Position numbers and translations under genes: made by a program
Assembly: GCA_037176705.1 (NCBI GenBank)
Contig: CM073898.1
Coordinates: 25,032,488 to 25,096,487, forward strand
Reading direction: 5' to 3'
From: Molossus alvarezi
Lineage: Eukaryota > Chordata > Mammalia > Chiroptera > Molossidae
Length of the DNA stretch: 64,000 nucleotides
Notes under the pieces: generated by a model
The model's database searches: none
Told to the model about the DNA's origin: nothing
Seen by the model: only the letters and a program-made list of their open reading frames with translations
In this document: positions 35,653-46,073 of the stretch, in pieces
Layout: each line of letters opens with the position of its first letter
Position numbering within the stretch: position 1 is the first letter of the stretch

Positions 35653-36594
35653 ATGAGGATACAAAGAAACAGGTCCCAAATGAAAGAACAGAACAAAACC
35701 CCAATAAAAGAACTAAGCGAAAGGGAGATAAGCAACCTAACAGATACTGAGTTCAAAATACTGCTTATAAGGATGCTCAATGAACTTAGTGAGAACCTCA
35801 GTGAACTTAGGGAGGGCATCAAGAGCATAAAAAAGGACCAGTTAGAAATCATAGATACACAGTTAGAATTAAAGGAGGCATTAACTGAAATAAAGAATAA
35901 TTTACACAGCTTCAATAATAGAGTATGTAGATCCAAGGAGCAAACCATCGATTTGGAATATAAGGAAGCAAAAAATCCCCAATCAGAAGAGCAAAAAGAA
36001 AAAAGAATCCAAAAAAATGAGGATAGAGTAAGGAGCCTCTGGGATAACTTCAAGCGTGCCAACATTCGCATCTTGGGGGTGCCCGAAGGAGAAGAGAGAG
36101 AACAAGAAATCGAAAACCTGTTTGAAACAATAATGGCAGAAAACTTTCCTAACTTGGTGAAGGAAACAGACATACAAGTCCAGGAAGCACAGAGAGTCCC
36201 AAACAAGATGAACCCCAAGAGGCACATACCAAGACACATCATCATCAAAATGCAAAAGGTTCAAGACAAAGAGAGAATATTAAAAGCAGCAAGAGAAAGG
36301 CAGATAGTTACCTACAAGGGAGTACCCATTAGGCTGTCAGCTGATTTCTCAAAAGAAACTTTGCAGGCCAGAAGGGAGTGGCAAGAAATATTTAGAGTGA
36401 TGAAAACCAAGAACCTACAACCAAAATTACTCTATCCTGCAAAGCTGTCATTTAGAATCGATGGACATACAAAAACTTTCCCAGACAAGAAAAAGTTAAA
36501 GGAGTTCATCACCACCAAACCATTATTATATGAAATGATGAAGGGTCTTTTTGAAGAAAAAGATAAAATGTATGAACAAACAAAATGGCAATGA
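35653..36594 (+). CDS. L1-type ORF1 protein of HAL1 element (313 aa, intact)
   Basis: An intact 313-residue ORF1p homologue. Residues about 1-125 form a Lys/Glu/Leu-rich coiled coil that should trimerise (begins MRIQRNRSQMKEQNKTP). About 128-222 are the RRM ('VRSLWDNFKRANIRILGVPE'). About 223-300 are the C-terminal nucleic-acid-binding domain ('RLSADFSKETLQARREWQEI', 'LLYPAKLSFRIDGHTKTF'). L1 ORF1p coats its RNA as a ribonucleoprotein in the cytoplasm and acts as a chaperone in retrotransposition. The start ATG matches that of the other copies, and the length is near the usual 300-340. The stop overlaps the ORF2 vestige. It is retrotransposon coding sequence, not a host gene. Confidence 0.92.
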   Translation: MRIQRNRSQMKEQNKTPIKELSEREISNLTDTEFKILLIRMLNELSENLSELREGIKSIKKDQLEIIDTQLELKEALTEIKNNLHSFNNRVCRSKEQTIDLEYKEAKNPQSEEQKEKRIQKNEDRVRSLWDNFKRANIRILGVPEGEEREQEIENLFETIMAENFPNLVKETDIQVQEAQRVPNKMNPKRHIPRHIIIKMQKVQDKERILKAARERQIVTYKGVPIRLSADFSKETLQARREWQEIFRVMKTKNLQPKLLYPAKLSFRIDGHTKTFPDKKKLKEFITTKPLLYEMMKGLFEEKDKMYEQTKWQ

Positions 36595-36640
36595 ATGCAT
36601 ATCAATCAACAATGGAATCTACAAACAAAATGAACAGGAA
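36585..36640 (+). pseudogene. Vestigial start of L1 ORF2 at the deletion junction
   Basis: The ATG at 36,585 (atggcaatgaatgcatatca) matches the start of L1 ORF2 (compare 'atggcaataaataaatac' at 3,932) for about eight codons. The sequence then jumps to 3' UTR text 'gaatctacaaacaaaatgaa'. The same junction is present in the copy at 57,834-57,880, so the ORF2 deletion happened once in an ancestor. Confidence 0.8.
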
Positions 36641-36982
36641 GAACAGAAACATTCTCATAGATACAGAGAACATTTTGGTGGTTGCCAGTTGGGAAGGGGA
36701 TTGGGGGAATGGGTGAAAAAGGTGAAGGGATTAAGAAGCACAAATTCATTGCTAGACCGACAAACCTCAAAGGGAAAGGGGTTGGGAGGGTGGGAAGAAA
36801 TAAACCAAAGAACTTATATACATAACCAATGGACACAGACAATAATGTGGGAAAAGGTGGGAGGGGGGCGGGAGTGGGGAGGAGGGGGTCAATGGGGGAA
36901 AAATGTGGAACATCTGTAATACATTTTACATCCAACAATAAAGATTTGGGGGAAAAAAAAAAAAAAAGAGCAAAGACTTTGG

Positions 36983-37400
36983 AGTCAGAGCGCCTGGGTC
37001 CTATTTCCTCGTCTGTGAAAAGGAGGTACCAGTGGACACTGGCTTATGAGGTCAATCCATTGGCGCAGAGGCTAGCACCCACTAATACAGAGCGCTCCAC
37101 GAGTTTGAGAAGTGGGAAAAAAGGCTGCTGGATTTACTAGTTAGGACCTGAGTTGGGGCCATTTTAGGACACTTCCCCTAAATGAACGGCTGAAGGAAGT
37201 TTTCTAAACTGAAGGGAAATGAAAAGGAAGGAGACTTGGAACACCTGGAAGGCAGAAAGAACTCAGGAAGCAAAAATGTGGATAAATACAACAGGATTTC
37301 CTTCTTTTGAGTTTTTTAATTTGTTTGATATTTGAAGAAACATTGTAACACTGTTTGATGAGGTTCTAAGTGCACATAGAGAAAATATTTAAGACAATTA
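36983..37400. other. MIR second half, then unassigned DNA
   Basis: 36,983-37,025 ('agtcagagcgcctgggtcc', 'tcctcgtctgtgaaaagg') continues the MIR split by the HAL1-type insertion. Nothing else is recognised up to the old L1. Confidence 0.6.
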
Positions 37401-38004
37401 GAAACAGGTACAGGTAAAGAGAATAAATGGAGGTACGGTTTCTATACTGTATTCAAACTGGTAAAATAACATCAGTAGACTTTGATGTTATATATATAAA
37501 GAAATGCCTAGAGAAACCACTAAAAAAAGTTGTATAAAGAGACACTTAAAAATACTATAGATAAGTCAATAAGGAAGTCTTTAAAATCTTCAAGTAACTC
37601 ACAACAAGGCAGGAAAATAAAAAATAGAAGAAATAGAAAACAAAAATAAAATGGTAGAATTAAACTCTAATATATCAAAATTACATAAAATGTTAAAAAA
37701 AAAAAAAGGTCTAAATGCACCTATTGCAAGACATAGATGAGTAGAATAAACTAAAAAAGCATGACCCAACTCTATGCTGTATACAAGAAGCTCACTTCAA
37801 ACATTACATAGGAAGGTTGAAAGTAAACCACACATGAGATGTCACTACACACCTATCAGACTAAAATAGAAAATAGCCATAATGCCAAATGCTACCAAAT
37901 ATGCAGAGAAGCTGAATCACTCATACATTGCTGGTGGAAGTGTAAATGGCACAGTCGCTTTAGGAAACAATTTGACAGCCTCTTTAAAAAGTGAACATTT
38001 TGTT

Positions 38005-38238
38005 GCCCTGGCCGGTTTGGCTCAGCGGTTGGAGCGTCGGCCTGCAGTATAGAGAGACCCGGGTTCAGTTCCCGCTAAGGGCACGTACCTCGGTTGCAGT
38101 TTGTCCCCGGCCCTGGTTGGTCATGCGGGTGGCAGCCACTCAATGTGTCCCTTCACGTCGATGTTTCTCTCTCTCTCTCCCTCCCGCTCTATCTGAACAA
38201 AAAATGGAAAAATGTCCTCGGGTGAGGATAAAAAAAAA
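38005..38238 (+). mobile_element. Young VES-type SINE (type A) with 18-bp TSD
   Basis: A perfect TSD aaaagtgaacattttgtt (37,987-38,004 and 38,239-38,256). It starts gccctggccggtttggctca, with A-box 'tggctcagcggttggagcg' and B-box 'gggttcagttcc', CT-tract and tail 'tgtcctcgggtgaggat' plus A12. Near-consensus and probably recent. Confidence 0.96.
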
Positions 38239-38621
38239 AAAAGTGAACATTTTGTTCTCTTTAAAATTGTTCGTTTTCTTCAAGTGATGTAAGCTATAGC
38301 ATGCAAGTTGGCAAATCCACTCTTGGGCATTTATTCAAGAACAGTGAAGACTTATGTTTATACAAAAGTCTGTATACAAATATTTATAACAGCTTCATTC
38401 ATAATAGCCAAAAACTGGAAACCACTCAGGTGTTCTTCAGTGGATGACTACTTTAAAACAATTGTGGTATATCCATGTGATGAAATATTACTCAGCGATG
38501 AAAAAAAAAATGAACTATTGACATACGCAATAACCTGAATGAATCTCCAGAGAATTATGTTGAGTGGGAAAAGCCAATCCTAAAGGTTATATTCTTATGA
38601 TTTCATTTATATGCTATTCTT

Positions 38622-38867
38622 TTTTTTTTTTTTTTTTTTAATCCTCACCCGAGGATATTTTTCCATTTTTTGTACAGATAGAGTGGGAGGGAGAGAGAGA
38701 GAGAGAAACATCGACGTGAAGGGACACATCGAGTGGCTGCCACCCGCACGACCAACCAGGGCCGGGGACAAACTGCAACCGAGGTACGTGCCCTTAGCGG
38801 GAACCGAACCCGGGTCTCTCCGGACCGCAGGCTGACGCTCTAACCGCTGAGCCAAACTGGCCAGGGC
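38622..38867 (-). mobile_element. Young VES-type SINE (type A), minus strand
   Basis: A perfect TSD tatatgctattctt (38,608-38,621 and 38,868-38,881). Reverse complement: 'gccctggccagtttggctca', B-box 'gggttcggttcc', GA/CT tract, 'cctcgggtgaggat', poly-A of about 19. Near-consensus. Confidence 0.96.
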
Positions 38868-38983
38868 TATATGCTATTCTTAAAATGACAATGTTACAGA
38901 ATTGAAGAATAAATTAGTGGTTGCTAGGGATTAAGGAGGGTGAGGGTAAGAAGGAAGTGAGGGTGGCTATAAAAGGGCACATG

Positions 38984-39072
38984 TACCCTGGCCGGTTTGG
39001 CTCAGGGGTTGGAGCATCAGCCTGCAGACCAGAGAGTCCCGGGTATAGTTCCTGCTAGGGGCACGTACCAAA

Positions 39073-39109
<37 letters not shown>
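38984..39109 (+). mobile_element. Mini-SINE: tRNA-like head only, (AAT)n tail
   Basis: TSD aaaagggcacatg (38,971-38,983 and 39,110-39,122). The 86-bp body contains A-box-like 'tggctcaggggttggagca' and B-box-like 'gggtatagttcc' and ends 'ctaggggcacgtacc' at 39,069. An (AAT)n tail follows directly; the SINE body, CT-tract and 3' segment are absent. The same end point is used at 61,367 and 62,824. Confidence 0.92.
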
Positions 39110-39112
<3 letters not shown>

Positions 39113-39325
39113 AGGGCACATGCAAGATCCTTGTGGTGATGGAAGTGTTCTGAATCTTTACAGTGTCAATATCAATATCGTGGTTATAGGACTGAGTTAT
39201 CATTTTCAAGATGTTACCTTTCGGGGAAACTGGGTAAAGGACACAGGGGATGTTACAGTTTTACTTCTTACAAGTGCATGTGAATCTACAATGGTCTCAA
39301 AATTAAAAAAGTTTTTTAATGTGTC

Positions 39326-39956
39326 GCACTCTTTTATAGCAGACTCTTGATATGTGAGAGTAGTATGTCCAAACCATCAGGAATCCCCAAATACCAGAAC
39401 ATGGTCACGCTTCAACAGGCTTTCTCTCACTTTGCAACTGCTCTACCACCATACGTCCTGCACACACCCTCGGTTCCCTTCACCATGTCTTCCACTTTGC
39501 AGATTTATCCCTCCCTTCTGTTCATTTCCATAATGCCATCCTATTTCCCCCGAGTCACAGCACTCAAGGACAAATCACGAGCCGTGGTGCTGCCAGGTCC
39601 TGGGCTATTCAATCCGTGCGTCAGTAAAATGCCAAATTGCTGAACGAGTGAGAACCATCTGCTAAATCCGGAGATGCCAAGGGCATGCGTGTCTCCTTCT
39701 CTCTCTCTTTTTGGCATAAATAAAATGGGTCATATGTATCTGTTCAGATGTGCCATAAACATGTGTGACACCAGGTGGGAATGATTCAGCAGTGGAGATA
39801 ATGGAGGCCTTCTGTTTGTGGCATGATTGTCTCGATATGAAGATTGTCTGAATATTTCAGTGCCCTAGATCTTCAATCTTCATCTCCGCTCCACTCGGCC
39901 TGTCAGTTAAACACTCAGCACACCTGGCTGCACGCTCCTGGCATTTATGTAAGGTG
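39326..39956. other. Unassigned DNA
   Basis: No recognised gene or repeat. Confidence 0.5.
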
Positions 39957-40225
39957 TTGTCTTAGTCAGCTCAGGAAGCCATAACAAAAGTCCTGTAGAC
40001 TGAGATGTTTATTTCTCACAGATCCGGAGGCTGGAGTCCAAGATCATGGGGCCAGCGTGGGGAGAGCCCTCTCCCTGGGCTACAGACAGCTGTCTTCTCT
40101 CTGTCACGTTACATGGTGGGAGGGACTAAAGAGTTCCATGGTGTCCCTGTTATAAGATCATTAAGCTCATGTCACTTTCTTGATGATTGTCTTTATCAAA
40201 GAGAAAACGGGATCAGTGCCTGACA
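39957..40225 (-). mobile_element. MaLR-type (MLT1-like) LTR relic
   Basis: The text 'ttagtcagctcaggaagcc', 'ataacaaaagtcctgtagac', 'tttatttctcacagatccgg', 'ggctggagtccaagatcatg', then 'tataagatcattaagctcat' follows the reverse complement of mammalian MaLR LTRs (MLT1/MST). The family is recalled, not searched. Confidence 0.6.
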
Positions 40226-41649
40226 CTGTCAGAACCTCAGTATAACATCGGAAGGATTGAGACATGCTGTTGGCAACAGGAAAAAAAATGAATGAATCTT
40301 CCTATTGACTCGAATGGCACAGATGGGGATTCTGGGCAGGAGCCAGCTCAGAGGCGCTCAGTGGACACCTGGCACAGCTGTGCACGGGGCCCGGCGGCTG
40401 TGGCTGAAGCCCTCTGAGCACCTCCCTGGATGAAGTCCCAGCTGGATGCCAGGGCTGTTTTTTTAACCCTAACAAGATCTGTCACTAAACATTACTGGAG
40501 ACTGACTTTGCCTCTTTCTGTCCAGGGTTTGCTAGTAAGGGTCAAAGGTCACATTGTTCTTCAACACAGGCTCCTGGGCTTTTGTTCCCTAGGCCTCACA
40601 CCAATGATGGGCAAGCAGCCTGTTGGCCCTTGGAAGACACACAAAAAACCAGTGAACCATGGTCCTTAACAAACGGGGCCTCTCCAAGGCCAGCCGGCAA
40701 AACCACTTATAATATTTACAGCTTTCTGTCCGTGCAGATTAAACGCAGGGAATGAAAACTGGAACGCCTTTGTCTGGAACATTTATGTCATTCCTTGTCA
40801 AGACGAATTGAGAACAAACCTGGGTTATGTTGGGAAACAGCTCTTGCTTCTAAAGACAGTCTTGGGTGAGGGTGGGGGCATTTCTGGGAACAAGGACATC
40901 TAACACAATATTAGTATTAAGTGACAGTGTTTTCTGATAATTTCATGAACACTTTAGCTGTATTTTCTAGCAACAGACTATATTTTGGCCAAGGGCAATA
41001 TTTCTCACTTGTTCACTGGTGATTAGTGTTGTAAACACATACCTTGCAAGAGCATTCCCCAGCAAAGAGTCAACACCAGAGCAGTAAGATCATGGGAGCC
41101 TGACATCGCTTTTTGTTTGAAACACGAACAGTTTCGTATGGACACGTCAGCACTTTGGGTGCTGAGGTCGAGGAAAGTGTTCTGTACACTGTCTCTATAA
41201 TCTGATAACCATAGGTCTAAGGGCAAGGGATTTTGGCAGAGAAACCCCCATCCCATCCTTTTTTTTCCCCAAAGAAAACATATACATGAATCTAATATAT
41301 GCTTTGATCCAACCCAAGTAGGAGACCAGAGCTCAGCTAATTAGCAGCTCCACTTCTTATTCTCACCCCAACCCTACTGTCCCTACCCACGGGTGTCCCC
41401 TGTGAAGGCTCTGTAGAACAGTGTGAACACCACAGGTCTGTCAACCATCTGGAATTCGTTGCCCGGAAATCTGGGTGCCTCATGGACCTTCGGCAAAGCT
41501 ATATGAGCTGGGGGAAGGTCCATGGTCTCATTGTGACTGTCATCTGGTAAATATGACTATTCCATCAGCCCAATGGAATAGAGAGAAACATGTGCTGAAA
41601 GTCCATGCATCCACCACTGGGGGAGGGGGTACTGCTCATAATGGCTGTT
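40226..41649. other. Unassigned DNA
   Basis: No recognised repeat or coding exon in about 1.4 kb. Confidence 0.5.
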
Positions 41650-42480
41650 TCCAAAAATCACTGTACTCAGATATAAATCACATAGCATGTAATTCACCCA
41701 TTGAAAGTGTGCAGCTCAATGGTGTTAGCATATTAATCAAGTTTTACAACCGTCACCACAGTCAATACTAGTATATTTTCGTCCCCCTAAAAAGAAGCCC
41801 TGTACTCATTAGAGCCAGTCCCCATTTCTCCACACCCCACACGGAGCCTCAGGCGACCACCAATCTACTTTCTGTCTGAATAGATTTGCTTATTTTGAGA
41901 TATTTCCTATAAATGGAATCGTATAACTTATGATTCTTTGCCACTAGCTTATGTCATTTAGCATGTTTTCACGGTGAATCACTACTTCATTTCTTATTGC
42001 AGAATAATAGTCCATTGGCTAGATACACACATTTTGTTTACCCGTCCATCAATTGAAGGATGCTTGAACTGCTTCCATATTTGGCTATTATGAAAAATGT
42101 GGCTGTGAACGTTATTGAACATGAAAAACATGCGCAAGTTTTTGTTTTTGTGGACATGTACTTTTATGTCTCTTGGATCTATGCCTAGGCGTAGCACTGC
42201 TGGGTCCTACAATAACTCTACGTCTAGCCTTTTGAGGAATGAATGGCCAGACTGTTTTCTGAGAGGGCAGAAGCATTTCACATTCCCACAGTCACCAGCG
42301 GTGGGTGAGGGCACCGATCTCTCCACATCCTTGCCAACACTTGCTATTATTTGCCGTTTTTATTATGGCCATCCTAGTGGGTGTAAAGTATCTCACTGTG
42401 ACTTGGATTTAAATGCTCCTGATGGCTAGCGATGGTGAACATCTTTTCATGTGCTCATAATAAATGTTCATTTGTTCAGA
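41650..42480 (-). mobile_element. Old L1 (L1M-type) 3' part, minus strand
   Basis: Antisense L1 3' UTR and ORF2 C-terminus: 'catgtaattcacccattgaa', 'gtccccatttctccacacc', 'tttgcttattttgagatatt', 'ccatcaattgaaggatgctt', 'cacatccttgccaacacttg', 'tttttattatggccatccta'. Diverged, with no open frame of note. Confidence 0.88.
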
Positions 42481-43124
42481 TAATGGCAGGAAATTTAACA
42501 GTAAAAGTTCTCAGGACAGATGGAACTTCGCAAGGTCCATTGTTTTCTGTCTGTCAAATGTACTTATTTGAAGACTTAAAATATTTTTACTTCAGTTATG
42601 ACAACTATCCATCTCTCCAACATCCCCCAGCCCATGTGCAACTAACTCCATCACTATGCCTTGAATTGGGCCAAACTCTGTTGCAAGGGAGATATTTTTA
42701 CAAACCCCTATGAGAACCAGATGAGCTCCACAACCCAGCCAAGAACTCACTTTCTCAATAGAGCCTAGCATGTCATAGCATCTGAATTGCACAAGGCTAC
42801 CTTTGCAGAACCCTGGAGGGTACCATTCGCATGGTCGTCTGCACGCCTGGAGCCCATGAAGCTGTGCAGGGCGCACCCCCTGAGGCACGCCCTCTCCCAA
42901 CACACTGTGAGCAGGAAGCGTTCCTGAGAGTTATTGTTTAGTCAAGCGTGGGCGTGATTTGCACTGACCTAAGGGGCATCTGCAAGGCGGTCGTGAGGGG
43001 GAAGGGCTGAGGGAAGGGCTCATGGGTCTGTTCTGTTCACCTAAGGGTTGGTTTAACAGGCTTGCCTAGAGCACTGCCTCCCAACAGCTTAGAGAGCTCT
43101 TCCCCAGCCACAGCCGGTGACTAG
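42481..43124. other. Unassigned DNA
   Basis: No recognised gene or repeat. Confidence 0.5.
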
Positions 43125-43350
43125 GGGCAGCTCTGCCCAGTGGTTAGAGCAAACACTGGCTCTGGTACCCAAAGGGTCTGGATCAAGAAAACCTCTCCCA
43201 CCACCTGCCAGCTCTGTGATCTTACAAACATTCCAGTGTTCGCAACTGTACAGCTAACAATACATTGCTCAGAGTTGTGAGGGTTAATGAAACAATGTAT
43301 ACACAGTATTTCACGGAGTAGATCCATAACCAATGTTGTTGTTACTGTTA
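43125..43350 (+). mobile_element. MIR SINE relic
   Basis: 'gcccagtggttagagcaaac', 'ctggctctggtacccaaag', 'ccagctctgtgatcttacaa' and 'agttgtgagggttaatgaaa' follow the MIR core and 3' part in order. Old and diverged. Confidence 0.75.
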
Positions 43351-43565
43351 TTTCTATCAGCAATGGTCCCACGGGAGCTTCAAGCTCTTCGCATCTATTT
43401 GTCTCCTCTGTGCAGAATACTGTCTCATACACTTTGCCCAGGTTGGTCTTATTAATCCTCTGACTTAGGCTTATAGGGAACTGCTTCCAGGAACCTTTCC
43501 TTCCCTTTAACCCCAAGGGTAGCTGTCCCTACCATGAGCTTGCCAAATCTGATCCAATCTTACTT

Positions 43566-43832
43566 TTTTTTTTATTATTATTAAACTTTTTTTTTCATCC
43601 TCACCCGAGGACATTTTTGCATTTATCTTCAGATAGAGTGTGAGGGAGAGAGGGAGGAAGAGAGAGAGAAACATCGACATGAGAGAGACACATCAACTGG
43701 TTGCCACCCCCATGACCCCAACCCGGGCCGAGGACAAACTGCAACCAAGGAACGTGCCCTAAGCGGGAACCGAACCCGGGCCTCTCCGGTCCATGGGCCG
43801 ACGCTCTAACCGCTGAGCCAAACCAGCCAGGG
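43566..43832 (-). mobile_element. VES-type SINE (type A), minus strand
   Basis: A perfect TSD ccaatcttactt (43,554-43,565 and 43,833-43,844). The reverse complement has 'gccctggctggtttggctca', B-box 'gggttcggttcc' and the 'cttcagatagagtgtgagg' complement before the 'cctcgggtgaggat' tail. The 'atttatcttcagatagag' wording places it with the subgroup at 3,097 and 45,382. Confidence 0.95.
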
Positions 43833-44027
43833 CCAATCTTACTTCTTAGGGTCCTGCTGCCCTGTCTCTAGTTGCCTCTGTGCTTGCCTGCATCCTCCAC
43901 CAGACCCCGGGCTCGGGCACTTGGTGAGAACTCCTAAGCACCTGTCCTCATTTCCGCTGCGCCTGAGTCTGAGTTACCGTTTGTCATCCTGAATGCCTCC
44001 TTCATGGGAAGGGAAAGGAAGCTCCTA

Positions 44028-44180
44028 TTTACTGAGTGTTTGCCATGTACCAGCACTGTCCATATGTTAGCTCATATAACCCTAACAGAAGACAGGTGAA
44101 GTACATAGTTTCCTGTTCGAAGAAGGAAGAACCCGTGGCTCAAGAGGTTAATAAATTTAATTCACCTTAGCTTGCCGGGC
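44028..44180 (-). mobile_element. MIR SINE relic, minus strand
   Basis: 'tatttactgagtgtttgcca', 'gttagctcatataaccctaa', 'gtggctcaagaggttaataa' match the antisense MIR. Diverged. Confidence 0.65.
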
Positions 44181-44824
44181 TAGCTGGCACTCGGAGTGAG
44201 TGCTTTTTGCACCATCTGCAGGAGCTTTGCGCTGTCTTCTTTAAGATCTAGTTCCCAAAATCCCACAGGGCTCACCTCAATCAGAGACAAAAGCTTTGGT
44301 TGTGCCTCTGGCTGCCCCTGCAGCCCCCACACACATATTTCCTAGAGGTTCTGTGGTCCGAGCCGATCACACACCTGTGGGTCTGCGTGCCCCGGAGTCC
44401 AGACCTTCCCTGTGCTGACAGCCCTGCTCAGCAGGCAGGACAGTGTGCAGAACCGCATGGGACTGTGAAAGCCAGGGGCTCAGGGACAACCTCCCCTCCT
44501 TCTTCGGAGATTCTTGCAGAGGTGGCTCCTTCCAGGGAAAGGCCGGGGATGTGAACGACTGGTCTTCCTGTCAACATGAAGGGCCCCGGAGCAGCACGGG
44601 TGGGATGAGCCAGCATCTGTTTTGTGCAACACGGTTGTTAATGAACCGAAGGGGTCCTGCAGCAGCTATTATCAAGAGGACACAAAAAGCACTTCCTCTG
44701 TGCAAAATAAAGGAGAAAACTGGGATTGAGTTCTGGGCTGTGTTCTCTAGAGCGTGTGGGGGAAAACCACGTGGCTGAGGAACCGTAATGTGAATGGGTT
44801 GGGTGGAGTGCTCAGCGGGGAAAC
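44181..44824. other. Unassigned DNA
   Basis: No recognised gene or repeat. Frames at 44,300-44,778 overlap and lack family resemblance. Confidence 0.5.
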
Positions 44825-45381
44825 TAATATTCTGAAAACTACAAAACATCATTGAAAGAATTTAAAGAAGATCGAAATCAGTGAGAAAGCATCCATGTTT
44901 ATGGACTGGAAGACTTCATATTATTAAGATGCTAACACTCTCCAAATGATCTACAGGTTCAACACACTCGGTAGCAGAATTCCAGCAGGCTTCTCTGCAT
45001 GTACTGACAAGCCAAATACTAAAAGTCATGTGGAAATTCAAGGCGCCTACATAGCCAAGGCCAAGCTGAAAGAGAAGAACAAGTCTGAAGGACTCAAATC
45101 CTGCTTTTGAAACTTACACTCAACTGTGATCAGCACAGCATGTGACCGGCATAAGGGTAGGCAACTGTGATCAATGAAACAGACTGAGAATCCAGAATTA
45201 AAGCCATGTACCTGGTTATTTTCAAGACCAGTCAGTGGGGAAAGAAGAGTCTTTAACCAGTGATGCTCGGGCAACTGTACTGGCATGAACTCCAACAGAG
45301 GCAAAAGAATGAAGTTAGACTCTCACCTCAAACCATACACAAAATAATTAACTCAAAATGGATCTCAGAATGAAACATAGG

Positions 45382-45639
45382 AGTAGCCGTGGCCGGTTTG
45401 GCTCAGCAGTTAGAGCATCAGCCTGTGGACTGGAGAGACCCAGGTTCAGTTTCCACTAAGGGCATGTACCTCGGTTGCAGTTTGTCCTCGGCCCTGGTTG
45501 GGGTCGTGTGGGTGGCAACCAATCTCTCACATTGATGTTTTGCTCCCTCTCTTCCTCCTCTTCCCCCTCCTGCTCTATCTGAAGATAAATGCAAAAATGT
45601 CCTCGGGTGAGGATTAAAAAATAATAATAATAATAAATA
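45382..45639 (+). mobile_element. VES-type SINE (type A)
   Basis: TSD aaacatagg (45,373-45,381 and 45,640-45,648). The head is 'gtggccggtttggctcagc', B-box 'aggttcagtttcc', tail 'tgtcctcgggtgaggatt' then (AAT)n-like A-rich end. Confidence 0.93.
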
Positions 45640-46073
45640 AAACATAGGGGTAAATCTTCCTGATCTTGAGGTTAGCAGTGGGTTCCTAGATATGACACCA
45701 GCAATCAAAAGAGAAAAAATAGGTAAGTTGGACTTCAACACAGTATAAAACGTTTGTGCTTCAGAGTTGTGTTCAAAGAACACCATCAAGAAAGTTAAAA
45801 GACAACCCACAGAACAAGAGAAAATATTTGCAAGTCATATATCTGATAAAGAATTTGTATCTAGAATAGATAAAGAATTCTTACAACTCAAGAATAAATA
45901 GACAACCCATTTCAAAATGGGTAAAAATAATAGATGTTTCTCCAAAAATGTATGATATATAAGTGGCCTAGAGTATATAAAAAGGTGTTCAACATTAATT
46001 GTCATTAGAAAAATACAAATCAAAACCATGATGAGACACCCATAGGAAAAGCTATAATCAAAAAGTTGAATAG

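Larger units (their letters stand above)
34760..36965 (+). mobile_element. Intact HAL1-type element (ORF1-only L1 derivative)
   Basis: A clean 2.2-kb insertion in a MIR, with perfect 17-bp TSDs aagagcaaagactttgg (34,743-34,759 and 36,966-36,982). Layout: a GC/CpG-rich 5' UTR of about 890 bp starting tccggtcaagatggtggcg, an intact ORF1 (35,653-36,594), a vestige of the ORF2 start overlapping the ORF1 stop, an L1-like purine-rich 3' UTR, AATAAA (36,937-36,942) and poly-A. ORF2 is absent. This is the architecture called HAL1 ('half-L1') in mammals. It would depend on L1 ORF2p in trans. Intact TSDs and ORF suggest it is young. Confidence 0.93.
37401..39325 (+). mobile_element. Old L1 (L1M-type) with internal deletion and three SINEs
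   Basis: Diverged text of the ORF1/ORF2 boundary and ORF2 start ('ggtctaaatgcacctattgc', 'catgacccaactctatgctg') jumps near 37,836 to the ORF2 C-terminus ('cattgctggtggaagtgtaa'). After SINE interruptions it continues into C-terminal/3' UTR text ('aattgtggtatatccatgtg', 'tgagtgggaaaagccaatcc') and ends near 39,320. Confidence 0.83.

Noticed and set aside
38005..38090. Functional tRNA gene (A and B boxes, tRNA-like head)
   Set aside because: Followed by SINE body, tail and TSDs; the head does not give a proper cloverleaf that I can trust, and it is one of many dispersed copies.
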